This document shows positions 51,771-63,165 of a stretch of DNA of 64,000 nucleotides, in pieces. Source of the stretch: Streptomyces sp. NBC_01260 (GTDB lineage: Bacteria; Actinomycetota; Actinomycetes; Streptomycetales; Streptomycetaceae). Below the pieces are notes generated by a model. That model made no database searches. It had not been told where the DNA came from and saw only the letters and a program-made list of their open reading frames with translations. Each line of letters opens with the position of its first letter. The first letter of the stretch is position 1. The position numbers were made by a program, and so were the translations under genes. The stretch covers positions 4,340,001 through 4,404,000 of the forward strand of contig NZ_CP108464.1 in assembly GCF_036226405.1 (NCBI RefSeq), read 5' to 3'.

Positions 51771-52754
51771 TCAGATCGTGCCCAGTTTGAGGATCGATAC
51801 CAGCGCGATCAGCTGGATCGCGCTCGCGCCCAGCGCCTTCGGCCACGGCAGGTCGTGGGACTTGCTCACCATGGAGGTGAGCAGCGCAGCCGCGGCCAGC
51901 CAGGTCAGCCAGCCGAGGATCTGGACCAGGGAGTTCTCGCCGCCCAGGAACAGCGCGAAGATCAGGCGGGGGGCGTCCGTGATCGACATGATCAGCATGG
52001 AGAGGCCCACCGTCGGCTGCCAGGCGCCGTCGCCGCCCAGCTGGCGGGCGAGTGTGTGGGTGACCGCGCCGAGCACCAGGCCGCCGAGCACGAAGCCGAT
52101 GCCCGTGATGATGACGTAGGGGATGGCGTTGCCGACGGGGGAGTGGATCGCGTCGTCGCGGGCCTGGTCGAAGCCGAAGAGCGCCAGCAGGCCGTAGAGG
52201 AACGTGACGATGAGCGCCGGGCCCCAGACGGGGTAGTCGCGCATCTGCCAGAACGTCGGGGCAGGGCGCGTCACCATGCCGCTCAGCAGCTGCTTCCAGT
52301 GCAGGCGCGGGCCCGCGGGCTGGACGGGGGCCTGGCCGGCGCGATAGGTGTTCCCGTCGCCGTAGGGGTCCTCGTTGATGCTGAAGGCCTGGGTGTGGCC
52401 CGGGTTGTTGGCGTACGGGTCGCCCTGATGCGGTTGCTGGGGGTGCTGCGGTTGGTGGGGCTGGGGGTACGGGTCGGAGAAGTACTCCGGCTCGTCGGCT
52501 CCACCGCTGTTGTAACCGCCGCTGTTGTAGCCGCCGCCGTTGTAACCGCCGCCCGGGTGGTGGCCGCCGTTGTTCGGGGCACCGCCGTTGTAGCCGCCGC
52601 TGTTGTGCGGGGCGCTGTTTCCTCCCGTCGGCGGCCATTGCTGCTGTCCGTACGGCGGTGGTGCCTGATTGCCGTACGGCTGCTGCCGCGGTTGCTGCTG
52701 CGCTTGCTGCGGGGTGCGGTTGTCCCGGCCGCGTCCGATCCTGAATCCAGCCAC
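51771..52754 (-). CDS. Yip1-family membrane protein with Gln/Gly/Asn-rich N-terminus
   Basis: 327 residues from GTG 52754 (VAGFRIGRGRDNRTPQQ). The first 140 residues are low complexity: Gln-rich, then repeated Asn-Ser/Gly-Gly-Tyr units, then Pro/His-rich. The C-terminal 180 residues have five transmembrane helices (ALIVTFLYGLLALFGF, VIITGIGFVLGGLVLGAV, LIALVSILKLG). It is a conserved neighbour of dcd in Streptomyces, presumably acting in the membrane; function unknown. The disordered repeat-rich N-terminus may bind other proteins. Confidence 0.85.
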   Translation of the reverse strand: MAGFRIGRGRDNRTPQQAQQQPRQQPYGNQAPPPYGQQQWPPTGGNSAPHNSGGYNGGAPNNGGHHPGGGYNGGGYNSGGYNSGGADEPEYFSDPYPQPHQPQHPQQPHQGDPYANNPGHTQAFSINEDPYGDGNTYRAGQAPVQPAGPRLHWKQLLSGMVTRPAPTFWQMRDYPVWGPALIVTFLYGLLALFGFDQARDDAIHSPVGNAIPYVIITGIGFVLGGLVLGAVTHTLARQLGGDGAWQPTVGLSMLIMSITDAPRLIFALFLGGENSLVQILGWLTWLAAAALLTSMVSKSHDLPWPKALGASAIQLIALVSILKLGTI

Positions 52755-52895
52755 GTAATCGAACGTACCTGGTCCGTCCGGGGCGGGTGGGTGGGGCGGG
52801 GGAACTGGCCCGCCTTTGCGGCCTAGCTGTGACATCCCCTAAGGGAACCCCGGGGTGCTCTCCACAGGGTCCCGCCGGGTGCGCGAGGCGTGTGG

Positions 52896-54056
52896 TCAGC
52901 CCGCGTTGAACAGTGCGCTGGTGAACGTGATCAGCGGGCGGTCCGGGGCGGCCGCCGGGTACAGGGCGATCAGGTCCGCCGTCTCGCCGCGGTGGGTGCG
53001 CACCACCGTGTCCGGCTTCTTGTCGCCGTCGAAGTCCGCGTAGCGGATCAGGAGGGTCGTTTCCGCGGAGGCCGGGGCGGGGGAGCCGGCGGGGTCGGCG
53101 GGGTCGGTGGTGGGGGCTGCCTTGCGGTGCAGCGGTGCGGCCGGGAGTTCTCCGGCCGGGGCCCTGAAGCGGTACGGGCCGCCCGGCCGGCCCGGTCCGT
53201 CGGGGCTGCCGAGCAGCAGGGCGCCCTTGGCGGCCGTGCCGGGCTCGTGGGGGCGGGCGGCGTACACCAGGTCGTCGTAGCCGTCGCCGTTCGTGTCCGC
53301 CCGGGGCTCGGGGGCGGACAGCGCGGGGCCGGCCCCCGGGATGGTGCCCCCGGCGGCGTGCGGGCGGCCGTCGCGGGTGAAGGGGCCGCGCAGGAAGCTG
53401 AGCCGGCCCGAGCTCGCCGTCACGGCCAGATCGGGCTTCCTGTCGCCGTCGAAGTCGCCGCAGACGGGGTGGTCGGGCCACTCGTTGCCGAAGCGGGCCC
53501 GGTCCGGGATGCGGAGCGCGACCGCCTTCCCGGTGAGGCCCGCGGGGGAGCCGAAGAGGATCTGCAGCGGTACGGGCGGGCGGCCGATGCCGTTGTACGG
53601 GGGGTCGGTGGCCACGATCAGATCGGTGAAGCCGTCCTGGTCCAGATCGCACGAGGCCTCGGCGTCGAACGCCGACGGGAGGGTGCCGCCGATCCTGGCG
53701 GCGTTCGCGTGCGCGCTCAGCAGCTGGCGTACCGACGGGTCGAGGCCCCGGGAGGCGGAGCCGTACACGATGCCGATGCCCGCGTCGTCGCCGTGGCTGT
53801 CGGCCGCGGGCTTCACCAGGTTGTTGAGGACGAGGTCGCGGCGGCCGTCGCCGTTGAAGTCGTCGGGGGTGTGGCTGCCGCTGCCGTGCGGTACGGGCCG
53901 GCGCTCAGCGCCCGCGAGGCCGGACAGGGCGGTGGGCGGGGCGTCGCCGTTCTTGCCCGGCCCGGAGGCCGGGGAGCCCGCGCAGGCCGTCAGCAGGAGG
54001 GCGCAGGCGCAGCCGGCCGCAGCGGTGGCCGTCGCCCTTGCGATACGTATCCGCAC
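52896..54056 (-). CDS. FG-GAP/VCBS repeat lipoprotein
   Basis: 386 residues from GTG 54056 (VRIRIARATATAAAG). The lipobox LLTACAGS near residue 25 marks a lipoprotein. Calcium-binding FG-GAP repeats recur: PDDFNGDGRRDLVL, DLDQDGFTDLIV, DFDGDRKPDLAV, DTNGDGYDDLVY, DFDGDKKPDTVV. These form an integrin-like beta-propeller outside the membrane. Substrate or partner unknown. Confidence 0.88.
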   Translation of the reverse strand: MRIRIARATATAAAGCACALLLTACAGSPASGPGKNGDAPPTALSGLAGAERRPVPHGSGSHTPDDFNGDGRRDLVLNNLVKPAADSHGDDAGIGIVYGSASRGLDPSVRQLLSAHANAARIGGTLPSAFDAEASCDLDQDGFTDLIVATDPPYNGIGRPPVPLQILFGSPAGLTGKAVALRIPDRARFGNEWPDHPVCGDFDGDRKPDLAVTASSGRLSFLRGPFTRDGRPHAAGGTIPGAGPALSAPEPRADTNGDGYDDLVYAARPHEPGTAAKGALLLGSPDGPGRPGGPYRFRAPAGELPAAPLHRKAAPTTDPADPAGSPAPASAETTLLIRYADFDGDKKPDTVVRTHRGETADLIALYPAAAPDRPLITFTSALFNAG

Positions 54057-54200
54057 TGGAGTACCTCGTCCGTTTCGTATGCCTCGCACGCCGCGTACAC
54101 CCCGCGCATCCCCCTGCGGCGCGTACCTCTCGTCCATCCGTCGGTGCGCACCCGTCCCGGTGGCCGTCCCACATGATGCGTCACCGGGGCGGGAAAGCAG

Positions 54201-54239
54201 AAGCGGCCGGTCCTGCCCCCGAGGCAGGTCCGGCCGCTT
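54201..54239 (-). terminator. Terminator of the Fe-S oxidoreductase gene
   Basis: AAGCGGCCGGTCCTGCC pairs with GGCAGGTCCGGCCGCTT (one mismatch) around a 5-nt loop, about 25 bp after the stop at 54265. Confidence 0.8.
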
Positions 54240-54264
54240 GTGCACCGCGGTGGCGCGGTACCGG

Positions 54265-56532
54265 TTACTTCACCGGTTCCGGCTCCGGGGTGTCCGCCGT
54301 TTCCGGCTCGCCCGCCGGATCGGCCGGAGTCCTCACGGAGTCGAGCAGCAGCTGCGAGACGTCGACCACCTGGATCGACTCCTTCGCCTTGCCGTCGTTC
54401 TTCTTGCCGTTGACCGAGTCGGTCAGCATGACGAGGCAGAACGGGCAGGCCGTGGAAACGATGTCGGGGTTGAGGGAGAGAGCCTCGTCGACGCGCTCGT
54501 TGTTGACGCGCTTGCCGATCCGCTCCTCCATCCACATCCGGGCACCGCCGGCGCCGCAGCAGAAGCCGCGCTCCTTGTGCCGGTGCATCTCCTCGTTCCG
54601 CAGACCCGGGACCTTGGCGATGATCTCGCGCGGGGGCGAGTAGATCTTGTTGTGACGGCCCAGGTAGCAGGGGTCGTGGTACGTGATCAGACCCTCGACC
54701 GGTGTCACCGGGATCAGCTTGCCCTCGTCCACCAGGTGCTGGAGCAGCTGCGTGTGGTGGATGACCTCGTACTCGCCGCCGAGCTGCGGGTACTCGTTCG
54801 CGATGGTGTTGAAGCAGTGCGGGCAGGTCGCGACGATCTTCTTCTGGGACTTCGCCTTCTTGGTGGAGTCGTCCTCGTCGTCCTCGCCGAACGCCATGTT
54901 CAGCATCGCGACGTTCTCCTGGCCGAGCTGCTGGAACAGCGGCTCGTTGCCCAGGCGGCGGGCCGAGTCGCCCGTGCACTTCTCGTCGCCGCCCATGATC
55001 GCGAACTTGACGCCCGCGATGTGCAGGAGCTCCGCGAAGGCCTTCGTCGTCTTCTTGGCGCGGTCCTCCAGGGCGCCCGCGCAGCCGACCCAGTAGAGGT
55101 AGTCGATCTCGGAGAGGTCCTCGACGTCCTGGCCGACGATCGGGACCTCGAAGTCGACCTCCTTGGTCCACTCGACGCGCTGCTTCTTGGCGAGCCCCCA
55201 GGGGTTGCCCTTCTTCTCCAGGTTCTTGAGCATCGTGCCCGCCTCGGACGGGAACGCGGACTCGATCATCACCTGGTAGCGGCGCATGTCGACGATGTGG
55301 TCGATGTGCTCGATGTCGACCGGGCACTGCTCCACGCACGCACCGCAGGTGGTGCAGGACCAGAGCACGTCCGGGTCGATGACGCCGTTCTCCTCGGCTG
55401 TCCCGATGAGGGGGCGCTCGGCCTCCGCGAGGGCGGCCGCGGGGACGTCCTTGAGCTGCTCCGCGGTCGCCTTCTCGTTGCCCTCCATGTCCTTGCCGCC
55501 GCCGGCCAGCAGGTACGGGGCCTTGGCGTGCGCGTGGTCGCGCAGGGACATGATCAGGAGCTTCGGGGAGAGCGGCTTGCCGGTGTTCCAGGCGGGGCAC
55601 TGCGACTGGCAGCGACCGCACTCGGTACACGTGGAGAAGTCGAGGATGCCCTTCCAGGAGAACTGCTCGACCTGGGAGACACCGAAGGTGTCGTCCTCGC
55701 CCGGGTCCTCCCAGTCGATCGCCTTGCCGCCCGAGGTCATCGGCTGCAGCTCGCCCAGGGCGACCGCCCCGTCGGCGTTCCGCTTGAACCAGATGTTCGG
55801 GAAGGCGAGGAAGCGGTGCCAGGCGACACCCATGTTGGTGTTGAGCGCGACCGTGATCATCCAGATCAGCGAGACGCCGATCTTGATCATCGCGGTGAAG
55901 TAGATGAGGTTCTGCAGCGTGCCGAGCGCGAGTCCCTTGAACGCGAGGACCAGCGGGTACGAGACGAAGTACGCGGCCCCGTAGCCGTCGACGTGGTGGA
56001 TCGCGCCCTCGAGACCGCGCAGGGTCAGGATCGCCAGGCCGATGACGAGGATGACGTACTCGACGAAGTACGCCTGCCAGGCCTTCGAGCCCGCGAACCG
56101 CGACTTGCGGCCGGCCCGGGAGGGCAGGTTCAGCAGCCGGATGGCGATCAGTACGAGAATGCCGACCGTCGTCATCAGCCCGATGAACTCGATGTACAGC
56201 TCGAACGGCAGCCATTCACCGATGATCGGGAGGACCCAGTCGGCCTTGAAGAGCTGTCCGTACGCCTGGAGCAGCGTCGGCGGCAGCGTCAGGAAGCCGA
56301 TGGCGACGAACCAGTGCGCGAAGCCGACGATCCCCCACCGGTTCATCCGGGTATGGCCGAGGAACTCCTTGGCCAGGGTGATCGAGCGCTGTTTCGGGTT
56401 GTCGGTGCGACTGCCGGCCGGGACCGGCTGTCCGAGCGTGACGAACCGGTAGATCTGCGCGACGGCTCGGGCGATGAGCGCAACGCCGACCACGGTCAGC
56501 ACCAGCGACACGATGATCGCGGCGAGTTGCAT
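54265..56532 (-). CDS. Heterodisulfide reductase-related Fe-S oxidoreductase
   Basis: 755 residues. The N-terminal third has five or six transmembrane helices (LAAIIVSLVLTVVGVALIA, ILVLIAIRLLN, VILVIGLAILTL). Two [4Fe-4S] motifs follow: CTECGRCQSQCP and CTTCGACVEQCPV. The C-terminal half carries two CCG-type domains, one with CPHCFNTIANEYP and the other with GFCCGAGGARMWMEER. Such fused membrane/iron-sulfur proteins are conserved in actinobacteria and thought to pass electrons between quinones and a soluble partner. The partner is unknown. Confidence 0.92.
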   Translation of the reverse strand: MQLAAIIVSLVLTVVGVALIARAVAQIYRFVTLGQPVPAGSRTDNPKQRSITLAKEFLGHTRMNRWGIVGFAHWFVAIGFLTLPPTLLQAYGQLFKADWVLPIIGEWLPFELYIEFIGLMTTVGILVLIAIRLLNLPSRAGRKSRFAGSKAWQAYFVEYVILVIGLAILTLRGLEGAIHHVDGYGAAYFVSYPLVLAFKGLALGTLQNLIYFTAMIKIGVSLIWMITVALNTNMGVAWHRFLAFPNIWFKRNADGAVALGELQPMTSGGKAIDWEDPGEDDTFGVSQVEQFSWKGILDFSTCTECGRCQSQCPAWNTGKPLSPKLLIMSLRDHAHAKAPYLLAGGGKDMEGNEKATAEQLKDVPAAALAEAERPLIGTAEENGVIDPDVLWSCTTCGACVEQCPVDIEHIDHIVDMRRYQVMIESAFPSEAGTMLKNLEKKGNPWGLAKKQRVEWTKEVDFEVPIVGQDVEDLSEIDYLYWVGCAGALEDRAKKTTKAFAELLHIAGVKFAIMGGDEKCTGDSARRLGNEPLFQQLGQENVAMLNMAFGEDDEDDSTKKAKSQKKIVATCPHCFNTIANEYPQLGGEYEVIHHTQLLQHLVDEGKLIPVTPVEGLITYHDPCYLGRHNKIYSPPREIIAKVPGLRNEEMHRHKERGFCCGAGGARMWMEERIGKRVNNERVDEALSLNPDIVSTACPFCLVMLTDSVNGKKNDGKAKESIQVVDVSQLLLDSVRTPADPAGEPETADTPEPEPVK

Positions 56533-56634
56533 TTGGGGGCTCCTCGGGCCTGCGAGGGTGGGATCCAGCGTTCACTGGCGAGTACTGGGAATTACTAAGC
56601 AGTAACTTAATCAGTCTGTGCTGACACTATCCAC

Positions 56635-57333
56635 TTATTCTGCCGCGCTGTAGTTGGGCAGGCGGTGATCTGTGTCGCTCAGGCAAGCCTGGCCGTGCCG
56701 GGTGAGGCCGCGGACCGCCCTGCGCACCGGCGTGTGCACGGCCTCGGCCAGGATCGCCAGGTCCAGGGCGATCCGGTGGTGCTCGGCGTAGTGCTGGTCG
56801 AGGAGGTCCGCCTCGTCCCACGGCATCGTGGAGCGGTGGCGTACCTGCGCCAGGCCGGTCAGTCCGGGCTTCAGCTCCCGCCGCCAGTCCCGCGCACCGG
56901 CGGCCGCGCCCCGTTCGTCGCCCGGTGCGAGCGGTTCGGGGCCGACCAGGGAGAGCTCGCCGCGTACGACGTGGGGCAGCCGGGAGAGCCTGTCCAGCCG
57001 CAGTCGCCGGGTGCTCAGCGACCGCAGCACGAAGGGCCTGCCCGCCAGTCCGGTGCGGGGGGAGCGTGTCAGGACGCCGCCGGGGCGCCGCACGACGGCT
57101 AGGGCGAGGGCGGCCGCCGCGAGGACGGGGGCGGCCAGGAGCAGGAGGGCCGAGCCCAGGAGCAGGTCCAGGGCGCGCTTGGAGGTGGGGCGCGGCAGTG
57201 CTGCCGGGGCCAGTGCCCTCAGGGCCGCGAGGGCGCTCGCCGTGCGGGGCTGCCTCGGCGGCTGCCACGCACGCCGCGCCGGCCTCCGCCCCTGCCTCGG
57301 CATCTGCCGCTGTCTCGGCCTCTGCGTCTGCAT
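56635..57333 (-). CDS. Bacterial sugar transferase (undecaprenyl-phosphate type)
   Basis: 232 residues from ATG 57333, after a basic Arg/Gln-rich N-terminus. One membrane helix (LLLGSALLLLAAPVLAAAAL) after TSKRALDL, then RSPRTGLAGRPFVLRS, GELSLVGPEPLAPGD and LKPGLTGLAQVRHRS, as in WbaP/ExoY-like phosphoglycosyltransferases. It should load a sugar-phosphate on a lipid carrier for surface polysaccharide. The usual Asp-Glu pair is less clear in this copy, so the assignment rests on the other motifs. Confidence 0.8.
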   Translation of the reverse strand: MQTQRPRQRQMPRQGRRPARRAWQPPRQPRTASALAALRALAPAALPRPTSKRALDLLLGSALLLLAAPVLAAAALALAVVRRPGGVLTRSPRTGLAGRPFVLRSLSTRRLRLDRLSRLPHVVRGELSLVGPEPLAPGDERGAAAGARDWRRELKPGLTGLAQVRHRSTMPWDEADLLDQHYAEHHRIALDLAILAEAVHTPVRRAVRGLTRHGQACLSDTDHRLPNYSAAE

Positions 57334-57570
57334 CGTTCGCACCTGCCTGGGGTCGACTGCTGGGATCGGGCGCCGGTTTTGTGCGGCTCGCGGCATTTTG
57401 TGACAGAACGATCCCATGACGCGATGATGGTGAGGGGTGTGTGGCCCCCGGGGCGGGCAGGTGTCGCCCCGGGGCCGACTCGAATCCGTCCCTGTGTGAC
57501 CCGTATGTGACGTGTGTCCGCCGTCACAAAAGTGCACAATTCGCTGGTGGCGCGGGGTGTGTGCACGATA

Positions 57571-57591
57571 GTTGAGTCGCCTCGACTCAGG
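57571..57591 (+). promoter_or_regulatory. HAIR operator 1 (HspR site)
   Basis: GTTGAGT-N7-ACTCAGG, an imperfect match to the HAIR consensus CTTGAGT-N7-ACTCAAG, upstream of dnaK. Confidence 0.8.
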
Positions 57592-57622
57592 TCTGTTGAC
57601 TCCGGGAGCGATGTCATGCATC

Positions 57623-57643
57623 CTTGAGCCAGATCCACTCAAG
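57623..57643 (+). promoter_or_regulatory. HAIR operator 2 (HspR site)
   Basis: CTTGAGC-N7-ACTCAAG, one base from the consensus, 22 bp before the dnaK start and overlapping its likely promoter or 5' leader. Binding of HspR (encoded as the last gene of the operon), with DnaK as co-repressor, is the known control in Streptomyces. Confidence 0.92.
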
Positions 57644-57646
57644 TAG

Positions 57647-60168
<2,522 letters not shown>

Positions 60169-60300
60169 CATTCCGTCCGACCACTTGGCGGCACACCGCC
60201 CGGTCATCAGGGCCTTTGGTTTGGATCAGGCCGGACTCCATGAGCCCGGCAGGATTCAGGCGGAAGGCCCTGGGCCGGTCGTCCGGAAGGAGGGACGTCG

Positions 60301-61494
60301 ATGAGTACGAAGGACTTCGTCGAGAAGGACTACTACAAGGTTCTCGGCGTCCCGAAGGACGCCACGGACGCCGAGATCAAGAAGGCGTACCGGAAGCTCG
60401 CCCGCGAGTTCCACCCGGACGCCAACAAGGGTGACAACAAGGCGGAGGAGCGCTTCAAGGAGATCTCCGAGGCCAACGACATCCTCGGTGACACCAAGAA
60501 GCGCAAGGAGTACGACGAGGCTCGCGCCCTCTTCGGCAACGGCGGCTTCCGCCCCGGACCCGGCAGCGGTGGCGGCAACTTCAACTTCGACCTGGGGGAC
60601 CTCTTCGGAGGCGCCCCGAGCGGCGGCCAGGGCGGCGGAGCCGGCGGCTTCGGCGGCGGTGGCGGCGGTCTGGGCGATGTGTTCGGCGGCCTCTTCAACC
60701 GGGGCGGCGGTACCGGCACCCGGGTGCAGCCGCGCCGCGGCCAGGACATCGAGTCCGAGGTGACGCTCAGCTTCACCGAGGCGGTCGACGGGGCCACGGT
60801 CCCGCTGCGGATGTCCAGCCAGGCGCCCTGCAAGGCGTGCTCCGGCACCGGCGACAAGAACGGCACCCCCAGGGTCTGCCCGACCTGTGTCGGCACCGGC
60901 CAGGTCTCGCGCGGCACCGGCGGCGGGTTCTCGCTCACCGATCCCTGCGTGGACTGCAAGGGCCGGGGCCTCATCGCCCAGGACCCCTGTGACGTCTGCA
61001 AGGGCAGCGGCCGGGCGAAGTCGTCCCGCACCATGCAGGTCAGGATTCCGGCGGGCGTCTCCGACGGCCAGCGGATCCGGCTGCGCGGCAAGGGCAGTCC
61101 GGGCGAGCGCGGCGGACCGGCCGGCGACCTCTACGTCGTCGTCCACGTCGACGCCCACCCGGTCTTCGGCCGCAAGGGCGACAACCTCACGGTCACCGTG
61201 CCCGTCACCTTCACGGAGGCGGCGCTCGGCGGCGAGGTGAGGGTCCCCACGCTCGGCGGACCGCCGGTCACCCTGAAGCTTCCGCCCGGCACTCCCAACG
61301 GGCGCACCATGCGCGCCCGCGGCAAGGGCGCGGTGCGCAAGGACGGCAGCCGCGGCGACCTGCTGGTCACCGTGGAGGTGGTGGTCCCCAAGGACCTGGG
61401 CACGGACGCCCGGGACGCCCTGGAGGCCTATCGCAAGGCGACCGCGGACCAGGACCCGCGGGCGGAGCTGTTCCAGGCAGCGAAGGGAGCTTGA
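60301..61494 (+). CDS. dnaJ: Co-chaperone DnaJ
   Basis: 397 residues. J-domain with the HPD triad (EFHPDANKGD), Gly/Phe-rich region, then the zinc-finger domain with four CxxCxGxG motifs (CKACSGTG, CPTCVGTG, CVDCKGRG, CDVCKGSG) and the C-terminal substrate-binding domains. It delivers clients to DnaK and stimulates its ATPase. The gap to grpE is 132 bp. Confidence 0.98.
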   Translation: MSTKDFVEKDYYKVLGVPKDATDAEIKKAYRKLAREFHPDANKGDNKAEERFKEISEANDILGDTKKRKEYDEARALFGNGGFRPGPGSGGGNFNFDLGDLFGGAPSGGQGGGAGGFGGGGGGLGDVFGGLFNRGGGTGTRVQPRRGQDIESEVTLSFTEAVDGATVPLRMSSQAPCKACSGTGDKNGTPRVCPTCVGTGQVSRGTGGGFSLTDPCVDCKGRGLIAQDPCDVCKGSGRAKSSRTMQVRIPAGVSDGQRIRLRGKGSPGERGGPAGDLYVVVHVDAHPVFGRKGDNLTVTVPVTFTEAALGGEVRVPTLGGPPVTLKLPPGTPNGRTMRARGKGAVRKDGSRGDLLVTVEVVVPKDLGTDARDALEAYRKATADQDPRAELFQAAKGA

Positions 61495-61495
61495 G

Positions 61496-61942
61496 ATGGA
61501 CGGCCGCCGACGTAATCCGTACGAACTGACCGAAGAATCCCCGGTGTACGTGATCTCGATCGCGGCCCAGCTCTCGGGACTGCATCCCCAGACGCTGCGC
61601 CAGTACGACCGCCTCGGCCTGGTCTCGCCCGACCGCACGGCCGGGCGCGGCAGGCGCTACTCGGCCCGCGACATCGAGCTGCTGCGCACCGTGCAGCAGC
61701 TGTCGCAGGACGAGGGCATCAACCTCGCCGGCATCAAGCGCATCATCGAGCTGGAGAACCAGGTCGCTGCGCTCCAGCAGCGCGTCGCCGAGCTCTCGAC
61801 GGCCGTGGACGGGGCGGCGGCGGCGTTGCAGCAGCGCGAGGCGCAGGTGCACGCCTCGTACCGGCGCGATCTGGTGCCGTACCAGGATGTGCAGCACACC
61901 AGCGCACTGGTGGTCTGGCGGCCCAAGCGGCCCAGGGAGTAA
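61496..61942 (+). CDS. hspR: Heat-shock repressor HspR (MerR family)
   Basis: 148 residues; ATG 61496 is one base after the dnaJ stop. MerR-type winged HTH (YVISIAAQLSGLHPQTLRQY, GLVSPDRTAGRGRRYSARD) followed by a coiled-coil dimer region (LENQVAALQQRVAELS). It binds HAIR sites and represses the operon together with DnaK. The stop is four bases from that of the convergent LuxR gene. Confidence 0.98.
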   Translation: MDGRRRNPYELTEESPVYVISIAAQLSGLHPQTLRQYDRLGLVSPDRTAGRGRRYSARDIELLRTVQQLSQDEGINLAGIKRIIELENQVAALQQRVAELSTAVDGAAAALQQREAQVHASYRRDLVPYQDVQHTSALVVWRPKRPRE

Positions 61943-61946
61943 TACC

Positions 61947-62981
61947 TCAGCACTCACCGAGGCCCGTCGTCCCGCTCGCGCGGGGCGGCGGGCCTTCGTG
62001 CCGTCCCGGTCGGGGCGCGGCGAGGCCGGACTCGACGAGCAGGGCGCCGAGGTGGGTGCGGCTGGTGGCGTCGAGGGTCTGCATGAGCTTGGAGATGTGG
62101 GCGCGGCAGGTACGGACGCTGATGCCGAGCTTGCGGGCCACCACCTGGTCGACATGCCCCTCGACGAGCAGCCGGGCGATGCTGAGCTGGACCGCGGTCA
62201 CGGAGCTGTCCGCCGGGGCGGCCGGCAGGGGCTCGGTGAGCGGGGTGGCCTGCGCCCACATGACCTCGTACACCTGGGTCAGATAGTGGACCAGGGCGGG
62301 GTGACGGATTTCGAGGGCCACGTCGCGTTCGGCATTGGCCGGGATGAAGGCCACGGTGCGGTCGAAGATGAACAGCCGCTCGACCGTCTGCTCGGTGGTG
62401 CGGACCTGGATGTGGCCCGCGGGTATGTCGCCCAGATACGCCTTCAGCGTCGGGCTGTAGCGGGTCGGGTGCTGGTAGATGTGGCGGAGCGTCGCTCCTT
62501 GTCCGACGGCGGACAGGGCGCGCGCCAGCGCCTCCTTGAGCTGTTCCGCCGGGCGGCTGCTGCCCGGCTGCAACGTCAGGATCTCGTCCCGTGCGCCGTT
62601 CAGGGCGTTCTGGATGGTCGCGTTGATCAGCGGCATGCCTTCGAGCACGGTGATGGCCAGATTGGGATCCGTACTGGCGACGGAGGCCAGCGGCGCCAGG
62701 GAGTCGGCGAGGGCCGCGGTGAGCCTGATGCGCTCGTGGATCTCCCGGATGACGGGTTGCAGCAGATGGGCCAGGGCGGCGGACGGCGGCACGGGACGTA
62801 TCCAGGCGTCGTCCTGCGGGTCGGGATGGACCAGCGTCAACTCGGTGAGACAGGGGGCCGGTTCGAGGGCGCTCCGGGGGATCCGTCCCGCGCTCAGTGC
62901 CTCGGTGTAGACGCGGATCGCCGCGTCGCACAGCTGGCGGTCGCCGTGCGGGTGCGCCGTTGTGTCCTCATCCCTGCCCAT
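61947..62981 (-). CDS. LuxR-type regulator, TrmB/PLD-like sensor part
   Basis: 344 residues from ATG 62981. The N-terminal and middle parts (ALAHLLQPVIREIHERIRL, EILTLQPGSSRPAEQLKEAL, IQVRTTEQTVERLFIFDRTVAFIP) match a Streptomyces class with a TrmB-like or phospholipase D-like sensor fold. A C-terminal LuxR HTH (AVQLSIARLLVEGHVDQVVARKLGIS with RTCRAHISKLMQTL, in parts) binds DNA. Convergent with hspR. A close paralogue lies next door. Confidence 0.85.
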   Translation of the reverse strand: MGRDEDTTAHPHGDRQLCDAAIRVYTEALSAGRIPRSALEPAPCLTELTLVHPDPQDDAWIRPVPPSAALAHLLQPVIREIHERIRLTAALADSLAPLASVASTDPNLAITVLEGMPLINATIQNALNGARDEILTLQPGSSRPAEQLKEALARALSAVGQGATLRHIYQHPTRYSPTLKAYLGDIPAGHIQVRTTEQTVERLFIFDRTVAFIPANAERDVALEIRHPALVHYLTQVYEVMWAQATPLTEPLPAAPADSSVTAVQLSIARLLVEGHVDQVVARKLGISVRTCRAHISKLMQTLDATSRTHLGALLVESGLAAPRPGRHEGPPPRASGTTGLGEC

Positions 62982-63165
62982 TCGTGCCCCCCCACTTTTG
63001 GCAGTGCAGCAAGATGACGGTGGTGGCAGCGTAGTCCGCGGGCCACTGTGGGTCTTGTCGGGGGAGCCGGGAACTCCCCCGGCTGATCGGGGGCGTGGCC
63101 ATGTCTCTCCCCCTTGCATGGCCATGCTTCCGGCCCGGGGGTGGGGACCGTTCGGTGCCGCCCGG

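Noticed and set aside
52401..52600. Tandem DNA repeat as a mobile or regulatory element
   Set aside because: The repeated GTTGTAACCGCCGCC-like units encode the Asn/Gly/Tyr-rich N-terminus of the Yip1-like protein; a coding low-complexity repeat.
53293..56598. 1101-codon plus-strand frame
   Set aside because: Shadow of the FG-GAP lipoprotein and Fe-S oxidoreductase genes on the other strand; no protein-like motifs.
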